Below, piece after piece: positions 12,272-22,765 of a stretch of 64,000 nucleotides of DNA; positions within the stretch are counted from its first letter, which is position 1, and each line of letters opens with the position of its first letter. Where the stretch lies: assembly GCA_963585895.1 (NCBI GenBank), contig OY757921.1, positions 56,988,937-57,052,936 on the forward strand. Direction: 5' to 3'. Position numbers and translations under genes: made by a program. The notes under the pieces were generated by a model. That model did no database searches. It saw nothing but the letters and a program-made list of their open reading frames with translations, and had not been told where the DNA came from. The DNA is from Sepioteuthis lessoniana. Lineage: Eukaryota > Mollusca > Cephalopoda > Myopsida > Loliginidae.

Positions 12272-13306
12272 TGTGACGGGGAAATTGACTAAAATCCCTA
12301 AACGGGACTTTATTTTCGCACGTGTGAAGACGGGGCAGGTTGGCACTTGATCCCCTACAGAAATAAGTCCTGTTCAGAGTTCTTTTCTCAGGCAGATAAG
12401 AACTGGCATATTACGTGAGGGAGTAATTTAGGACCAGACTGACCGCCGCTGGCAAAGGGGTCCAAAATTTCACACTATCATACACCCACCAGGCCGCTAA
12501 ACTTCTTCCCCTTAGATAATAGAAGAATACGGGCCTATAGGTCTTAGTTGTAATAATATTAATATTGCTACAGTCGGCAACTCCGGTTTCCCGTGTGATA
12601 CTTTAGGAATTAATAGGACAGTTCTAAGCAAGATAATGTAAGGCGAATAGAAGCTGAAAGGAAAGCATGGAATAATAACATAGACCACATGGTAAAATGA
12701 AAATACATAGGTTCTTTACTACGGTTATATACATATATATGTTCAAAGTGTCAAAAATATATAATAGGATAGTCCATAAATATAAATGTCTTTTCTTGGC
12801 TTTTATCCTTTTTCAAATTGAGAGAGAGAGTGGTAACAAAAATTGGGTGTAACGGAAAAATGTCCCAAAGTTACTTATCTTATTTTTTTGACGGGGTTCC
12901 ACTGGAGAATTTCTCTTCTTTCACGGGCTAATAGACTTTGTACTGTTTTTAATGCTGGCTTGAAGGATTTTGGAGTTCTTCGTGTCTCAGTCTTTTTGTC
13001 TTTAGCCCAGAGTAAAATGGCTATCGTCCGTCTGCCACGAGCGTTGCCCAAAAACTACCTTTTTTTGTATTTACTTCCGTTGAGGGGAAGGGAACCCCAC
13101 TTCCGTTTGGGGTCCCCCCACCAATCATTTGGCTTCATTTTCTCTTTCCCCTTCCGATGTCCGGTGACCCAAGGTCACTTAAGTGCGAACATCTGTGTGA
13201 CCCACATTCATTTCTAACGGTCACTTTTTGACTGCTAGATAATTTTAGTTCAACGGGGGGAGAGTATCATTCCCACCTCCTCGTCTCCGTGAGCCATCAC
13301 GTGACA
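12272..13306 (-). repeat. 3' LTR of the minus-strand LTR element
   Basis: 1035 bp, bounded on the plus strand by TGTGACGGG and ACGTGACA. In element orientation a polyadenylation-type AATAAA lies close to the end (plus-strand TTTATTTTCGC near 12310). A CACGTG E-box sits at the opposite terminus. A 124-codon plus-strand frame inside (12843-13217) is antisense to the element, lacks motifs and is probably chance. Confidence 0.9.
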
Positions 13307-13317
13307 CCTCCTTCCTT
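13307..13317 (-). promoter_or_regulatory. Polypurine tract
   Basis: On the minus strand AAGGAAGGAGG directly abuts the first base of the 3' LTR. This is the expected position of the plus-strand DNA synthesis primer. Confidence 0.8.
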
Positions 13318-13887
13318 AAGAGAAGAAAGGGGGAGGAATAGAAATATCATAGAAAAAAAAAAGGCAATTCAATTCACTGTTCTTCCTCCTTTTCTTTCAT
13401 TTTTTTTTTCTCACTTTACTTTTCTTTCATCCCCTTTCTTCTTCACGCTTTGACGAATTCTTTCCTTTTCCTTTTTTCGTCCTTCCTAATTTTCACTATA
13501 GGGGAAAACAATTTCTCTTCTCTTTCTTTCTCTCTCTCTCTCCCTTTTCTTTTTCTTTAATCTCGTTTTCCTTTCTTTCTTTTTCTCTCTCGGCTTTTGG
13601 CCGTATCATATTTCAAATCTTGAGGAGGTAACTCCCTTTTTCTTTCTTTCTTTCTTCGTCACTTTTGACGACTTTATAAGCTTGGTTATTAAGCTTTGGG
13701 GGAAGAAACTTCCTTTTCTTTTCTCTCTTTCCCCTCTCCGTCACTTGTTGATGCACAGCTTTCTCGTCCATCTCATATTTCAACATTTGGGATGAGAATT
13801 CCTCATTTTCTTTAGTTTCTCTCTCTCTCTCTTTCTTTCTCTCAACAACTATGAAAGAATATTCTGCTACTACATTTTCGTGGGGCG
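13318..13887 (-). other. Purine-rich non-coding 3' part of the LTR element
   Basis: Between the end of the open frame and the polypurine tract lies about 570 bp rich in CTTT/TCTC on the plus strand (GA-rich in element orientation). No coding potential is seen. RT and RNase H would be expected in this region in an autonomous relative. Confidence 0.5.
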
Positions 13888-16026
13888 TTAGAGAAATAAA
13901 CTTGGGTACTTTTTTATTAATTTTTCTAAGCCCTCTCTCTCTGAAACAGACAACTGTCTTAATTTCTCCTCGAATTTATTCAGCATTTCCGAGTTCTTAA
14001 TTTTTCGAGGTGGGCCTTCTTGACGGACATATCTTTTTAATTTGTTTGCATGACACACTTGTGTCTGCTTCCTTCCCTCGTGGGTATCAATTCTATATGT
14101 CCTCTTGTCTATCCTCCGCGTTACTACATAAGGACCTATATATCGTCCACCACCGTGGGGTCCTTTATTCGATGATAGTAGCAGGACTTCGTCGCCCTTT
14201 TTGAATTCTTCCTTCTTAGCCACTTGTGAGGGTCCTCTTATCTTCCTCTTATCCTCTCGATAAGTATTAGGGAATTTATTCCTAATATTCGTTGGACCTT
14301 CATCTTTTCTCTGACGACTGGTCCTTTTATCTTCTTGTTTATTGAGGGGTGGAAGGTTCACTTCTTTTCTTTCCACCTTCTCACTTTGCGAGCGACTGTG
14401 TCGTTTATATCTCGCACGTGGCTCAGCCGCCATCTTGTCTCCATGCTGGGCGTTCGTTCTCGCCATCTTTCTTTCTTCATTTTTGGCGCTCATTTTCGCC
14501 AACTTCTTTCCATGTTTGGAGTTCATCCTCGCCATCTTTCTTTCTTCATTTATGGCGCTTATTTTTGCCATCTTTTTCGGGTGACACTTTTTAGTTTTTA
14601 CTTCATTTCCCAGTATAAGGGAAATTCCTTTCATAGGTAGTTTGTCTACCACACCAACTTTAATAGGTCCATCTTTCCACCGGGACTTTAGGGTTATTTT
14701 ACACAGCGGTATTTTTACCCTCTTTCCGCCGATACCCTCTATCATCACAGTCTCACGTGTTGCTTCTATTACCCTTTTAGGTAATTTATTTCGTAGAAGT
14801 AACGACTGAGATGCTCCGGTATCTCGTAAAATTGAGACTTCCACTGGTCCTCCGTGTGGGCCTCTTATCATCCCTTTTTTCGTCCAGGGTCGATAGGACT
14901 GGTTTCCTCTAGTTGTTGTCACAGCTCCTTGAGGTTTTCTCGGCTGGGTCTGGTTTCTTTCAGGACCTTTTCCAAGCTGACACCTTATGGCTATGTGTCC
15001 AGCCTTTCCACACTTGTAGCAGACCACTGTTCTGCTGCTACTTTGGAAGGTCCTTCTATTTCCTTCCTTAGGTCTTCCTTCAGGACTTAATTCAGCTTTG
15101 AACTTCACTCTGTTTCCCGTGAACGTTTTTTCCTTCGTCTTTCGGTGTGTGAGGATGTATTCGTCTGCTAGTGCGGCCATTTCATAAGTCACATCAGTTT
15201 TTCTTTCACTTAGGTGAACCCTGACTTCTTCTGGCACACAGTTTAAAAATTCTTCAGCTAATATTAGCTGCCGGAGTTTCTCAGCATCTCCGTCTATCCT
15301 CTTAGAGTCACACCACTTATCCAGTGCATTCTCTTTTTCTCTCAGAAATTCCACATAAGACTGGTTTTCTGTTTTTCTCTGTGTTCGGAATTTCTGTCTA
15401 TAAGCTTCTGGAACCAATTCGAAGCTTTTAAGAACCGCTGCTTTCACCAAATCGTAGTCGGCGCAACTTTCTGTGGGCAGGGTTGCATATGCTCTCTGTG
15501 CTTTTCCTGTCAGCACAGTTTGGAGTAGCATCGACCAGCATTCTTTCGGCCATCCAAGATTTAGTGCAGTTCGCTCAAAATGTGCGAAGTATCCGTCCAC
15601 GTTGGCTTCTTCAAATTTTGGGACTAGCCTCGCTTGCTTCGTTACTTCGAAACTGTCATGGCTTTCTTTGCGTCCTCTTATTGCCAAGTCGACTTCTCGC
15701 AGCCTTGTTTCTTGCTGAATTTTTATTTTCTCCAGTTCCATTTTATTTTTCTGTAGTTCCATTTGTGCTTGTATTTTAATTTTCTCCAGTTCAATTTCTT
15801 CTGGAGTCATTCTTATCATTTCCGTTGGTAGCTCTTCTAATACTGCTTCCTCGAACACATTTTCGTCCACCATGTGCCTTGCTATTTCTCTCACGAGTTC
15901 ATGCTTTCTCATAGAATTCTGAACATTTAACTCAAGCTTCTCGCCAATTTTTATTATCTCGCTTTTTCTCAGCCTCTCCAACTTTTCCATGGAGGGTTCT
16001 TTCAAAAAGTTCTCTATTTTGTCCAT
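13888..16026 (-). CDS. Gag-protease-integrase(C-term) fusion of Gmr1-like element
   Basis: Uninterrupted 712-residue frame starting MDKIENF. Residues ~1-75 form a helical N-terminus; ~75-120 is a charged coiled coil (ELEKIKIQ repeats); ~130-290 is a Gag capsid-like core (YFAHFERTALNLGWP). A CCHC knuckle (CYKCGKAGHIAIRC) lies near ~337-350 and a retroviral-type aspartic protease active site (DTGASQS) near ~402, ending LILGNEV. A basic tandem repeat follows (two ~23-residue units around NEERKMAR). Next comes an integrase C-terminal GPY/F-type module (GDEVLLL, then GRYIGPYVV), then a linker ending KKYPSLF that in Gmr1-type elements leads into RT. The integrase zinc finger, DDE core, RT and RNase H are absent. 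The role inferred is particle formation and processing, with enzymes in trans. Confidence 0.8.
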   Translation of the reverse strand: MDKIENFLKEPSMEKLERLRKSEIIKIGEKLELNVQNSMRKHELVREIARHMVDENVFEEAVLEELPTEMIRMTPEEIELEKIKIQAQMELQKNKMELEKIKIQQETRLREVDLAIRGRKESHDSFEVTKQARLVPKFEEANVDGYFAHFERTALNLGWPKECWSMLLQTVLTGKAQRAYATLPTESCADYDLVKAAVLKSFELVPEAYRQKFRTQRKTENQSYVEFLREKENALDKWCDSKRIDGDAEKLRQLILAEEFLNCVPEEVRVHLSERKTDVTYEMAALADEYILTHRKTKEKTFTGNRVKFKAELSPEGRPKEGNRRTFQSSSRTVVCYKCGKAGHIAIRCQLGKGPERNQTQPRKPQGAVTTTRGNQSYRPWTKKGMIRGPHGGPVEVSILRDTGASQSLLLRNKLPKRVIEATRETVMIEGIGGKRVKIPLCKITLKSRWKDGPIKVGVVDKLPMKGISLILGNEVKTKKCHPKKMAKISAINEERKMARMNSKHGKKLAKMSAKNEERKMARTNAQHGDKMAAEPRARYKRHSRSQSEKVERKEVNLPPLNKQEDKRTSRQRKDEGPTNIRNKFPNTYREDKRKIRGPSQVAKKEEFKKGDEVLLLSSNKGPHGGGRYIGPYVVTRRIDKRTYRIDTHEGRKQTQVCHANKLKRYVRQEGPPRKIKNSEMLNKFEEKLRQLSVSEREGLEKLIKKYPSLFL

Positions 16027-16259
16027 TTTTTAAAAAATTTTTCCAAACAGTGATATCAACAAGTAATTTGACTGTTTCAACAATATTCCTTTTTTCCTTT
16101 CACGGTCTCCCAGGGTAGATTTAGATGGTAGGAATTGTCACACGACTACTAGCAATAAATATTATTAATAATAATCATTCCGGAAACGAGCCCCCATTTT
16201 AGGTCTGGGGTCAGGAATAAAAGATTAAAATATCCCCGGACGAGACACCATAAAAGGTC
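16027..16259 (-). other. Leader of the LTR element with primer-site candidate
   Basis: About 230 bp between 5' LTR and gag start. In element orientation TGGTGTCTCGTCCGGGG begins 9 nt after the LTR (plus-strand 16234-16250, ending CCA) and could be the tRNA primer-binding site. An imperfect second copy lies at about 16180-16208. I could not match it to a particular tRNA, and the gap is larger than usual. Confidence 0.4.
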
Positions 16260-17294
16260 TGTGACGGGGAAATTGACTAAAATCCCTAAATGGGACTTTA
16301 TTTTCGCACGTGTGAAGACGGGGCAGGTTGGCACTTGATCCCCTACAGAAATAAGTCCTGTTCAGAGTTCTTTTCTCAGGCAGATAAGAACTGGCATATT
16401 ACGTGAGGGAATAATTTAGGGCCAGACTGGCCACCGCTGGCAAAGGGGTCCAAAATTTCACACTATCACACACCCACCAGACCGCTAAACTTCTTTCCCT
16501 TAGATAATAGAAGAATACGGGCCTATAGGTCTTAGTTGTAATAATATTAATGTTGTAGTAGTCGGCAACTCCGGTTTCCCGTGTGATACTTTAGGAATTA
16601 ATAGGACAGTTCTAAGCAAGATAATGTAAGGCGAATAGAAGCTGAAAGGAAAGCATGGAATAATAACATAGACCACATGGTAAAATGAAAATACATAGGT
16701 TCTTTACTACGGTTATATACATATATATGTTCAAAGTGTCAAAAATATATAATAGGATAGTCCATGAATATAAATGTCTTTTCTTGGCTTTTATCCTTTT
16801 TCAAATTGAGAGAGAGAGTGGTAACAAAAATTGGGTGTAACGGAAAAATGTCCCAAAGTTACTTATCTTATTTTTTTGACGGGGTTCCACTGGAGAATTT
16901 CTCTTCTTTCACGGGCTAATAGACTTTGTACTGTTTTTAATGCTGGCTTGAAGGATTTTGGAGTTCTTTGTGTCTCAGTCTTTTTGTCTTTAGCCCGGAG
17001 TAAAATGGCTATCGTCCGTCTGCCACGAGCGTTGCCCAAAAACTACCTTTTTTTGTATTTACTTCCGTTGAGGGGAAGGGAACCCCACTTCCGTTTGGGG
17101 TCCCCCCACCAATCATTTGGCTTCATTTTCTCTTTCCCCTTCCGATGTCCGGCGACCCAAGGTCACTTAAGTGCGAACATCTGTGTGACCCACATTCATT
17201 TCTAACGGTCACTTTTTGACTGCTAGATAATTTTAGTTCAACGGGGGGAGAGTATCATTCCCACCTCCTCGTCTCCGTGAGCCATCATGTGACA
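16260..17294 (-). repeat. 5' LTR of the minus-strand LTR element
   Basis: 1035 bp, same ends as the 3' LTR. The ~18 substitutions include a cluster of four within 16558-16562. It would carry the element's promoter. Confidence 0.9.
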
Positions 17295-17393
17295 TTAGTA
17301 TTAAGAATGCTGGAAATCATACAATTATGAGCCAATTATTTGTATTAGATAGGAATACTTGACACCTTAGAACAATGTGCAAAAAGAAAGAAC

Positions 17394-17429
17394 TTTGTGT
17401 CGCTGTTTCTTAAGAAACAGCGACACAAA
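17394..17429. repeat. Perfect 36-bp palindrome
   Basis: Two 18-base halves with no spacer, centred on CTTAAG at 17409-17414. Lies 100 bp past the LTR element. Confidence 0.9.
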
Positions 17430-17841
17430 AATGTGAATACAAATGTACAATGTACAATTCCCTAACCTCTAAGCATAAAATATCCCTAAACAGGTTGACA
17501 TGCTCAAGAAATCGATCACTCAAAAATTCAAGTAGCAATCTTCACTTTTGTTTTACTTTCATCTCTGGAAAAAGCAAAAAAAAAATACTCAAAGTTGAAT
17601 ATATTTTATTTAAACTAATTTATTAAATTTAAAAAAAAAAAATCGTTTGACTTGAATTAAATCCAAGTAAAAAAAAACAAAAAAAAACACAACACAAACA
17701 GCTATTCTTCATCTAAAGTAATAAAATATAACAAGAATAGAGAAAAAGAAAAGATTTTAAGTGTGATGTTGAATTCTACTCTGACCTCAAGAGATCGACA
17801 TCTCGGTCATTGTCCTCTGTAGAAAGCTGTTATGTAGAATG
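17430..17841. other. AT-rich stretch, no gene
   Basis: A-rich runs and composite-repeat-like fragments near 17450-17480; nothing coding recognised. Confidence 0.4.
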
Positions 17842-18956
17842 TGTAACGCCGCGAGCAACCTGGCACTTGACACTCCACAAAATAAATCCTGGTCAAGACT
17901 CCTATTTAGGCATATGAGAAACAAACAAATAATGTGGATGCTGATTTGAGGTTAGACTGGTCTCAGACGTCAGTAAGGGGTTGCCAATTCACTTTCACAT
18001 ACACCACCAAGTCCTTTGTCTCCCTACCCCCTCATATCATGGAGGAACGAACTTCTAGGTTAGATAATATTAACTGCAGACAGATTTTCAAATCCTCTTG
18101 TAATGTTTAGGGAGGCAATAAGATGTATTAGTGAGAATTAATGAAAGCAGTATGAGGCCAAGATATAAGATACATGCAAAAAGTCAGATCAACAGAGGAA
18201 AGAACACAATCAAAACATTTCAACACAAGGGTGTATTCAAAATATAACAAAATTCTAATATACGACGATCAAACAAATAATGATGAGATTTAAGAAACAG
18301 TTCTTTTTTTTCTTTTTAAAATACCAGCAATATTAAGCCAACAGGAAAACATCAAACAAAAATATCTCTCACCAGTCCTTTCTTTTCCTCTTACTTGAGT
18401 AAAAGTGTCTAACGCGCCAGACTGAGGCATGTAGCAATGTTCATTCAATATTTTTAACTATTGGTGAAATAGAACATTTACAGTTATTCTGAATGCATAC
18501 AACTTTTCAATATTTAAGATTTCGAAAAGGAAAACAGTTTGAACTGTACTTATCTTTGAAGGGTTTTCAACTTCTAGATTTTTCTTCTTTCTCTCTTTTT
18601 ACGGGTGAGCTATCTTTTCTCAGAGCCGGCTGAATTCAGCATCTTGTTCCAATGCTGGATTTGTTCAAACTGAAGATTCTCCTTCAAATTTCTCTAATGT
18701 GTACCAGCCTTTTTGGCACAAAGATTCTTTCAACCAATCATTCGACTTTTCCTCTTCACCGAATCACGCCACCCGATTGACCTTGACTTCTTTCGGTTCA
18801 ACAGGCTAAAGTGCAAAAGGGTACAGTCAGCTTACCCAACCACTTCAATGGTCGGTCCCTGTTATCTGATCTTTCTTAATGCCTGTTGATTCAAATAAAG
18901 AGGGGTAAGGGTATTGACCTCTCCTTCACTCTCTCTCTCCAGCATACCACGGCACA
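17842..18956 (-). repeat. Old diverged LTR related to the Gmr1-like family
   Basis: Starts TGTAACGCC and ends CACGGCACA on the plus strand. Block order follows the younger LTR: CTGGCACTTGA, AATAAATCCTG, TTAGACTGG, CACACCACCAA-like, a TAATATTAA block and a final CT-rich section. No internal region adjoins it, so it is a solo LTR or relic. No target duplication was seen and the exact ends are uncertain. Confidence 0.5.
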
Positions 18957-19606
18957 TAAGCGAATAAAAAATTAATTTTTTTCTTTGCTGAAAAGCTACT
19001 ATACATTATAAATGATTCATTTTTAACCAACTAGCATTTTTCTTTTTTCTCTTCCCTTGACTAAAGTGTGCAGTAAAGAATTTATCATCGCATCAAGATG
19101 GCAGGATTTTCTTTATATTAAAATAACAGTTACTTCTTGCCAACTGTATAAGAATGTGATAAAAAAATTTTTTTTAAAAATCATCCTCATCTTGCATTCC
19201 AGAACATACTCTTTTGGTTGAATTTATTTCTCATAAATAAGGAAGTTTGGTGGGGGGATAAATCTTTTCTGTCATTTTTATTTAGAAAAAATTTACATCT
19301 TAATATTGCTTTTTTTTCCTATCAATAAATGCATGAGAACATTTTAAAAAATCCTCAATTTTGAAATGAATTGGCATTAAAATTCTAAAAGGTCTTATAT
19401 ATATGTGCATTATAAAGCCCATTAAATACTGTTAATATAAATCTGGCATTCATTACCTGATAATTGTAGCAATATATTCAAGAATGAATAATTTATTCAC
19501 AAGTCATTTTACATTGTACAATATAATGGACCAATTTTTCTATATATGTTACTGTAATACAGCAAAAATGTCAAATTATAGCAAGGTTTTTATGTGGAAT
19601 TTACAT

Positions 19607-19659
<53 letters not shown>

Positions 19660-20201
19660 GATATTCAGCATAAAACATTTAGTTATGATTATATTTGCAT
19701 GTATTTTGATGTTTTTACTTTACAAGTAGATTTATGAAATAATATATATTAAATAGAATTTATTCCATTCCAGATTACAATCTGCCCACTCCTCAAACAT
19801 TTTAACTGTTTCTCTACATAAAGCAAAATTTCTCCATCATATAATTTTTTTTTTTCATGAACCTGCTAATTTGTGCATCAACATTTCTTTTGTAAAAAAA
19901 AAAAAAAATCTTAGCAACATCCTAGATTTAATTACTAAGGCAGCAGCATATGATTTCTGTATGGGAGACAAAACATCTCGGGGGGGAGGGGGTGGTCAGT
20001 TCTAGTAAACAACATTGTTTTACCACTACAACCTTATACAGACACAATAGATACATAACTTATAAAATAACTTAAAATGAAAATAAAAACTGCTGTGACT
20101 CATTAAATGTTGAAAAATAAATTAATAATTTTTATAATTTTTAAAAGTTTATTTGAGCTTATGAATATTTGTAATTATTTCTTTTCTAGTAAACCTCTGT
20201 G
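18957..20201. other. AT-rich region, no gene
   Basis: Contains the 19606-19654 microsatellite. Frames around it are translations of simple repeats. Confidence 0.5.
19606..19654. repeat. AC/AT microsatellite
   Basis: (CA)n followed by about 17 TA units. Confidence 0.95.
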
Positions 20202-20227
20202 TGTGTGTGTGTGTGTGTATGTATATA
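20202..20227. repeat. GT microsatellite
   Basis: GT repeats passing into GTATATAT, adjoining an 83-bp palindrome. Confidence 0.85.
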
Positions 20228-20310
20228 TCTTTAAGAAAAAACAAAAACCGGTCACATAAGGATTATAAATTTATAATCCTAATGTGACCGGTTTTGTTTT
20301 TTCTTAAAGA
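20228..20310. repeat. 83-bp near-perfect palindrome
   Basis: Arms of 42 and 41 bases meeting at TATAAATTTATA with no loop. The arms differ by one extra A and one A/T mismatch. The ends read TCTTTAAGAAAAAAC and the arms include ACCGGTCACAT. Could be a tiny foldback (MITE-like) insertion; a flanking duplication is not evident. Confidence 0.85.
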
Positions 20311-20427
20311 AATTATTGTTCTGTAATGTCAGTTACATTGAGCTCTTTACCAGGAAAATTTAAATGTTCACTGTTTTTTCATCCTAATGGAATTACTCCC
20401 AACTCTGATTTAAAACGACCAAATAAT

Positions 20428-20428
<1 letters not shown>

Positions 20429-20526
<98 letters not shown>

Positions 20527-20528
20527 GG
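20429..20528. repeat. Compound microsatellite AC/AT/AG/ACAG
   Basis: Four simple-repeat blocks in succession. Frames on both strands here are low-complexity artefacts. Confidence 0.95.
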
Positions 20529-20973
20529 CATGAAAACACATTCCTACTAAGCCACATGAAAACAAATGAATAAAATGAAAAAAAGTTAAGTAAAAAAAAA
20601 AATAAATAAAATGATGATCACAGACGTGAGAAACTGAGTTATTAAGCAACATTAACTGTGTCTACACTATCTTAACTTTATATATCATCATCAAATTGTA
20701 GTGAGAGCTTGGAGTTCCTGTAGTTTGAAAGTTGATTTCAATAACGTCACTGACTCAGACAATCCTGTTTCACTTGTCTTCCTACGCAACACGCCTTTTT
20801 CAAAAAAACTCCCGTTCCCTCCATGGGTCTCTGGCATAGTCTCATTTGCATAGGAGCGCCGAGAGTCTGCATTACTTCATGCAAGATAAACAAATACAAA
20901 AGTGATTGTGTATCACCATTTTAGCTTTTTTTTTTTTGTTAAGTGACTGAACTGTAAAAAATACAGCCACACG
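20529..20973. other. Non-coding flank of a Gypsy-type fragment
   Basis: The stretch 20750-20970 has mixed composition and an octamer motif ATTTGCAT at about 20848. It may be the LTR or 3' non-coding part of the adjacent retroelement, but no matching second LTR was found. Confidence 0.3.
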
Positions 20974-22264
20974 CTAGTCAGGTAAGTCACGATTTTCCAT
21001 ACACTCCCCACTGATCATGATCACAAACAGGGCAGGGGGTAGCTTTCGTCTTTGTTGGGTACTTCTTCGAAGAGGAATCACACAGGCTTCACCCTCATGC
21101 GTACTCTTGTCTGCAGTTTGAGTTTCAATAGACACTTCATTAGTTAGGAGGTTACTGGCATCGGAGTCACTGTCAAGCGGATTTGAATTCAGATAGATTA
21201 AACGCTCACTATCCTCAGAATTAGTTTTGTCACTCGATGATAATTGCGTCTGTATTACTGGTTGGAGGTCTTTAACGTGACGAGGCACCCCATCAATTTT
21301 CACAGACTGCGGGCTGATCATTTCAGTAACGCGACCAGTGCTATATTTTGTTGTGCACTTGCCATGTGGATTTTTAACCCAAACTACGTCTCCTTTTTCA
21401 TACTTCCCTCTAGTGACCTGTGGTTTGGGGAGCAGGTTATCTTCAACACCTTTTATTCGGACATAGTATCTATGTAGCGCATCAGCTGGGGTGGTGTAAG
21501 GTGAAATGTCATCCTTTGGGGTGACATTGTGCCAATAGACTGGCTCTAATATTGAACAATTTTTTCTGGCCACGATAGTCTTAGCGGTCCTATGACTTCT
21601 TTCTACAATTTCGTTTCCACTCGGTGAGTAGGCACAACAAAACCGCAGATGCATGTCCCAATTCCTTGCAAATTCTCCAAAGGCTTTACTAGTGAATGCA
21701 GTGTCATTGTCGGTCAGTATTTCCATCGGCGAGCCTCATTTAAGGAAAACATTCTCCAACTGTCGGATAACAGTGGGCGCATCTTGTCGCGCACAGTGGC
21801 CGCCATATTGCAAATCTAGAGGGGCCACAGTCGATGATAGTTAGAAAATTCTCACCATTGTGGTGGGTTATGTCTATCGCTAATCTGTTACAGTTGTCTT
21901 TCACGCCAAGTTTTCCTTTTTTCCAACGAACAGGAGCCAGATCTATCGATCAACTGGTTTCGCAGTGTTTCACAACAGAGTTAGCAGTTTCTTTGGTCAC
22001 TTGTGAGTCAACTAACCTGGCAAAGTATAAAGTTTGCTTTGCCCCCGGATGTTCACTTTGATGATGGATGTCAGCCATCTGGTCCTTGTCCAGTCGTCTC
22101 CCCACCATTGCGCAATTCTCGACCACCAGCTCTTTTCCTTCCTCGAGCAAATCCATCCACCTGTGTGGCACTCTGGTGAGACTATCTGCGCGGTTCTGAC
22201 AAGACTTCACGAGTTTATCTTGACAATAAAGCAAGGTCAGGTAGGCTTGAAACTGAAGATTTAA
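20974..22264 (-). pseudogene. Gypsy-type integrase, broken
   Basis: In minus-strand order: an HHCC-type zinc region near 22010-21960 (HHQSEHPGAK, then KHCETS, the last Cys changed to Ser), then a TGA. Next is core strand AIDITHH with the first catalytic Asp near 21867, a frameshift near 21790, a TGA just before 21726, and the second Asp in TDNDTAF (start of an open frame 21726-20974). The catalytic Glu is in EIVERSHRTAK, and a C-terminal domain has GDVVWVKNP and DGVPRHVKDLQP. The D,D-35-E pattern and C-terminal fold are those of Ty3/Gypsy integrases, resembling invertebrate CsRn1-like types by eye. RT upstream is absent. It is inactive. Confidence 0.75.
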
Positions 22265-22524
22265 GCTATAGAAGCAAATTTGATGAGTCGCACTCAGAGA
22301 GTATCAGGTGAGCTCAGTATCTCACAGTTCAATTTAGTTTGTCACCTTTGCAAAAAAATCTAAAGCTGCTGAATTGTGTCCCACATTATCAAAATATTGC
22401 AAAACTTTTAACTCACTCTTATTATATATAATATATACCTCAAATTATCAATTTATGAAAGTGAATGGAGGGGGAAAAAAAGGAGGGCTAAAGTATGTAT
22501 TTATAAGACCTTTCTACCGTAGGC
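22265..22524. other. No gene recognised
   Basis: Junction between the Gypsy fragment and SINE; AT-rich. Confidence 0.4.
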
Positions 22525-22765
22525 AGGATCTGAGACTAGCTCAATTCTTAAACAGTGTTCAGCTGATTTTAATTCAAAGTTTCCTTCTCCTACACTGGTT
22601 GTCTTACCAAGGCAAAAGAATACAGTCTGCTCAATTATTTACCCATAGTTGGTAAAAGAGATGGATTCATGCCAAAGGGCATTACCATCAAGTGAAACAC
22701 AGTCTCACCCAGGATTTGAACTCAGGTTGCCAATTCCATTTCCTATAACAACTATTATACTAAGT
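22525..22765 (-). repeat. Family 1 SINE
   Basis: Minus-strand copy with B box GAGTTCAAATCC near 22715 and the TGGTTGTCTTACC / TACAGTCTGCTCAATTATTT blocks (plus strand). An A-rich run follows at 22780-22800. Confidence 0.6.

Larger units (their letters stand above)
12272..17294 (-). mobile_element. LTR retrotransposon, Gmr1-like, non-autonomous
   Basis: Complete 5.0-kb element on the minus strand: 5' LTR 16260-17294, leader, one gag-pro-derived frame (16026-13888), a pyrimidine-rich stretch, a polypurine tract, and 3' LTR 12272-13306. Both LTRs are 1035 bp, start TG and end CA; by eye they differ at about 18 positions with no indel, so insertion was fairly recent. TTAG flanks both ends (12268-12271 and 17295-17298), as expected for a target duplication. 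The internal frame lacks an integrase core and RT/RNase H, so the element would depend on enzymes made elsewhere. It is inserted into a composite repeat. Confidence 0.85.

Noticed and set aside
12843..13217. 124-codon open frame, repeated almost unchanged at 16831-17205
   Set aside because: It lies inside the two LTRs, antisense to the element, and similarity between the copies follows from LTR identity. No protein motif is visible.
14010..15779. Several plus-strand frames of 60-101 codons
   Set aside because: They are shadows antisense to the long Gag-protease frame on the minus strand.
19484..20652. Frames with runs of Tyr-Ile or Thr-His
   Set aside because: Translations of AT/AC/AG microsatellites.
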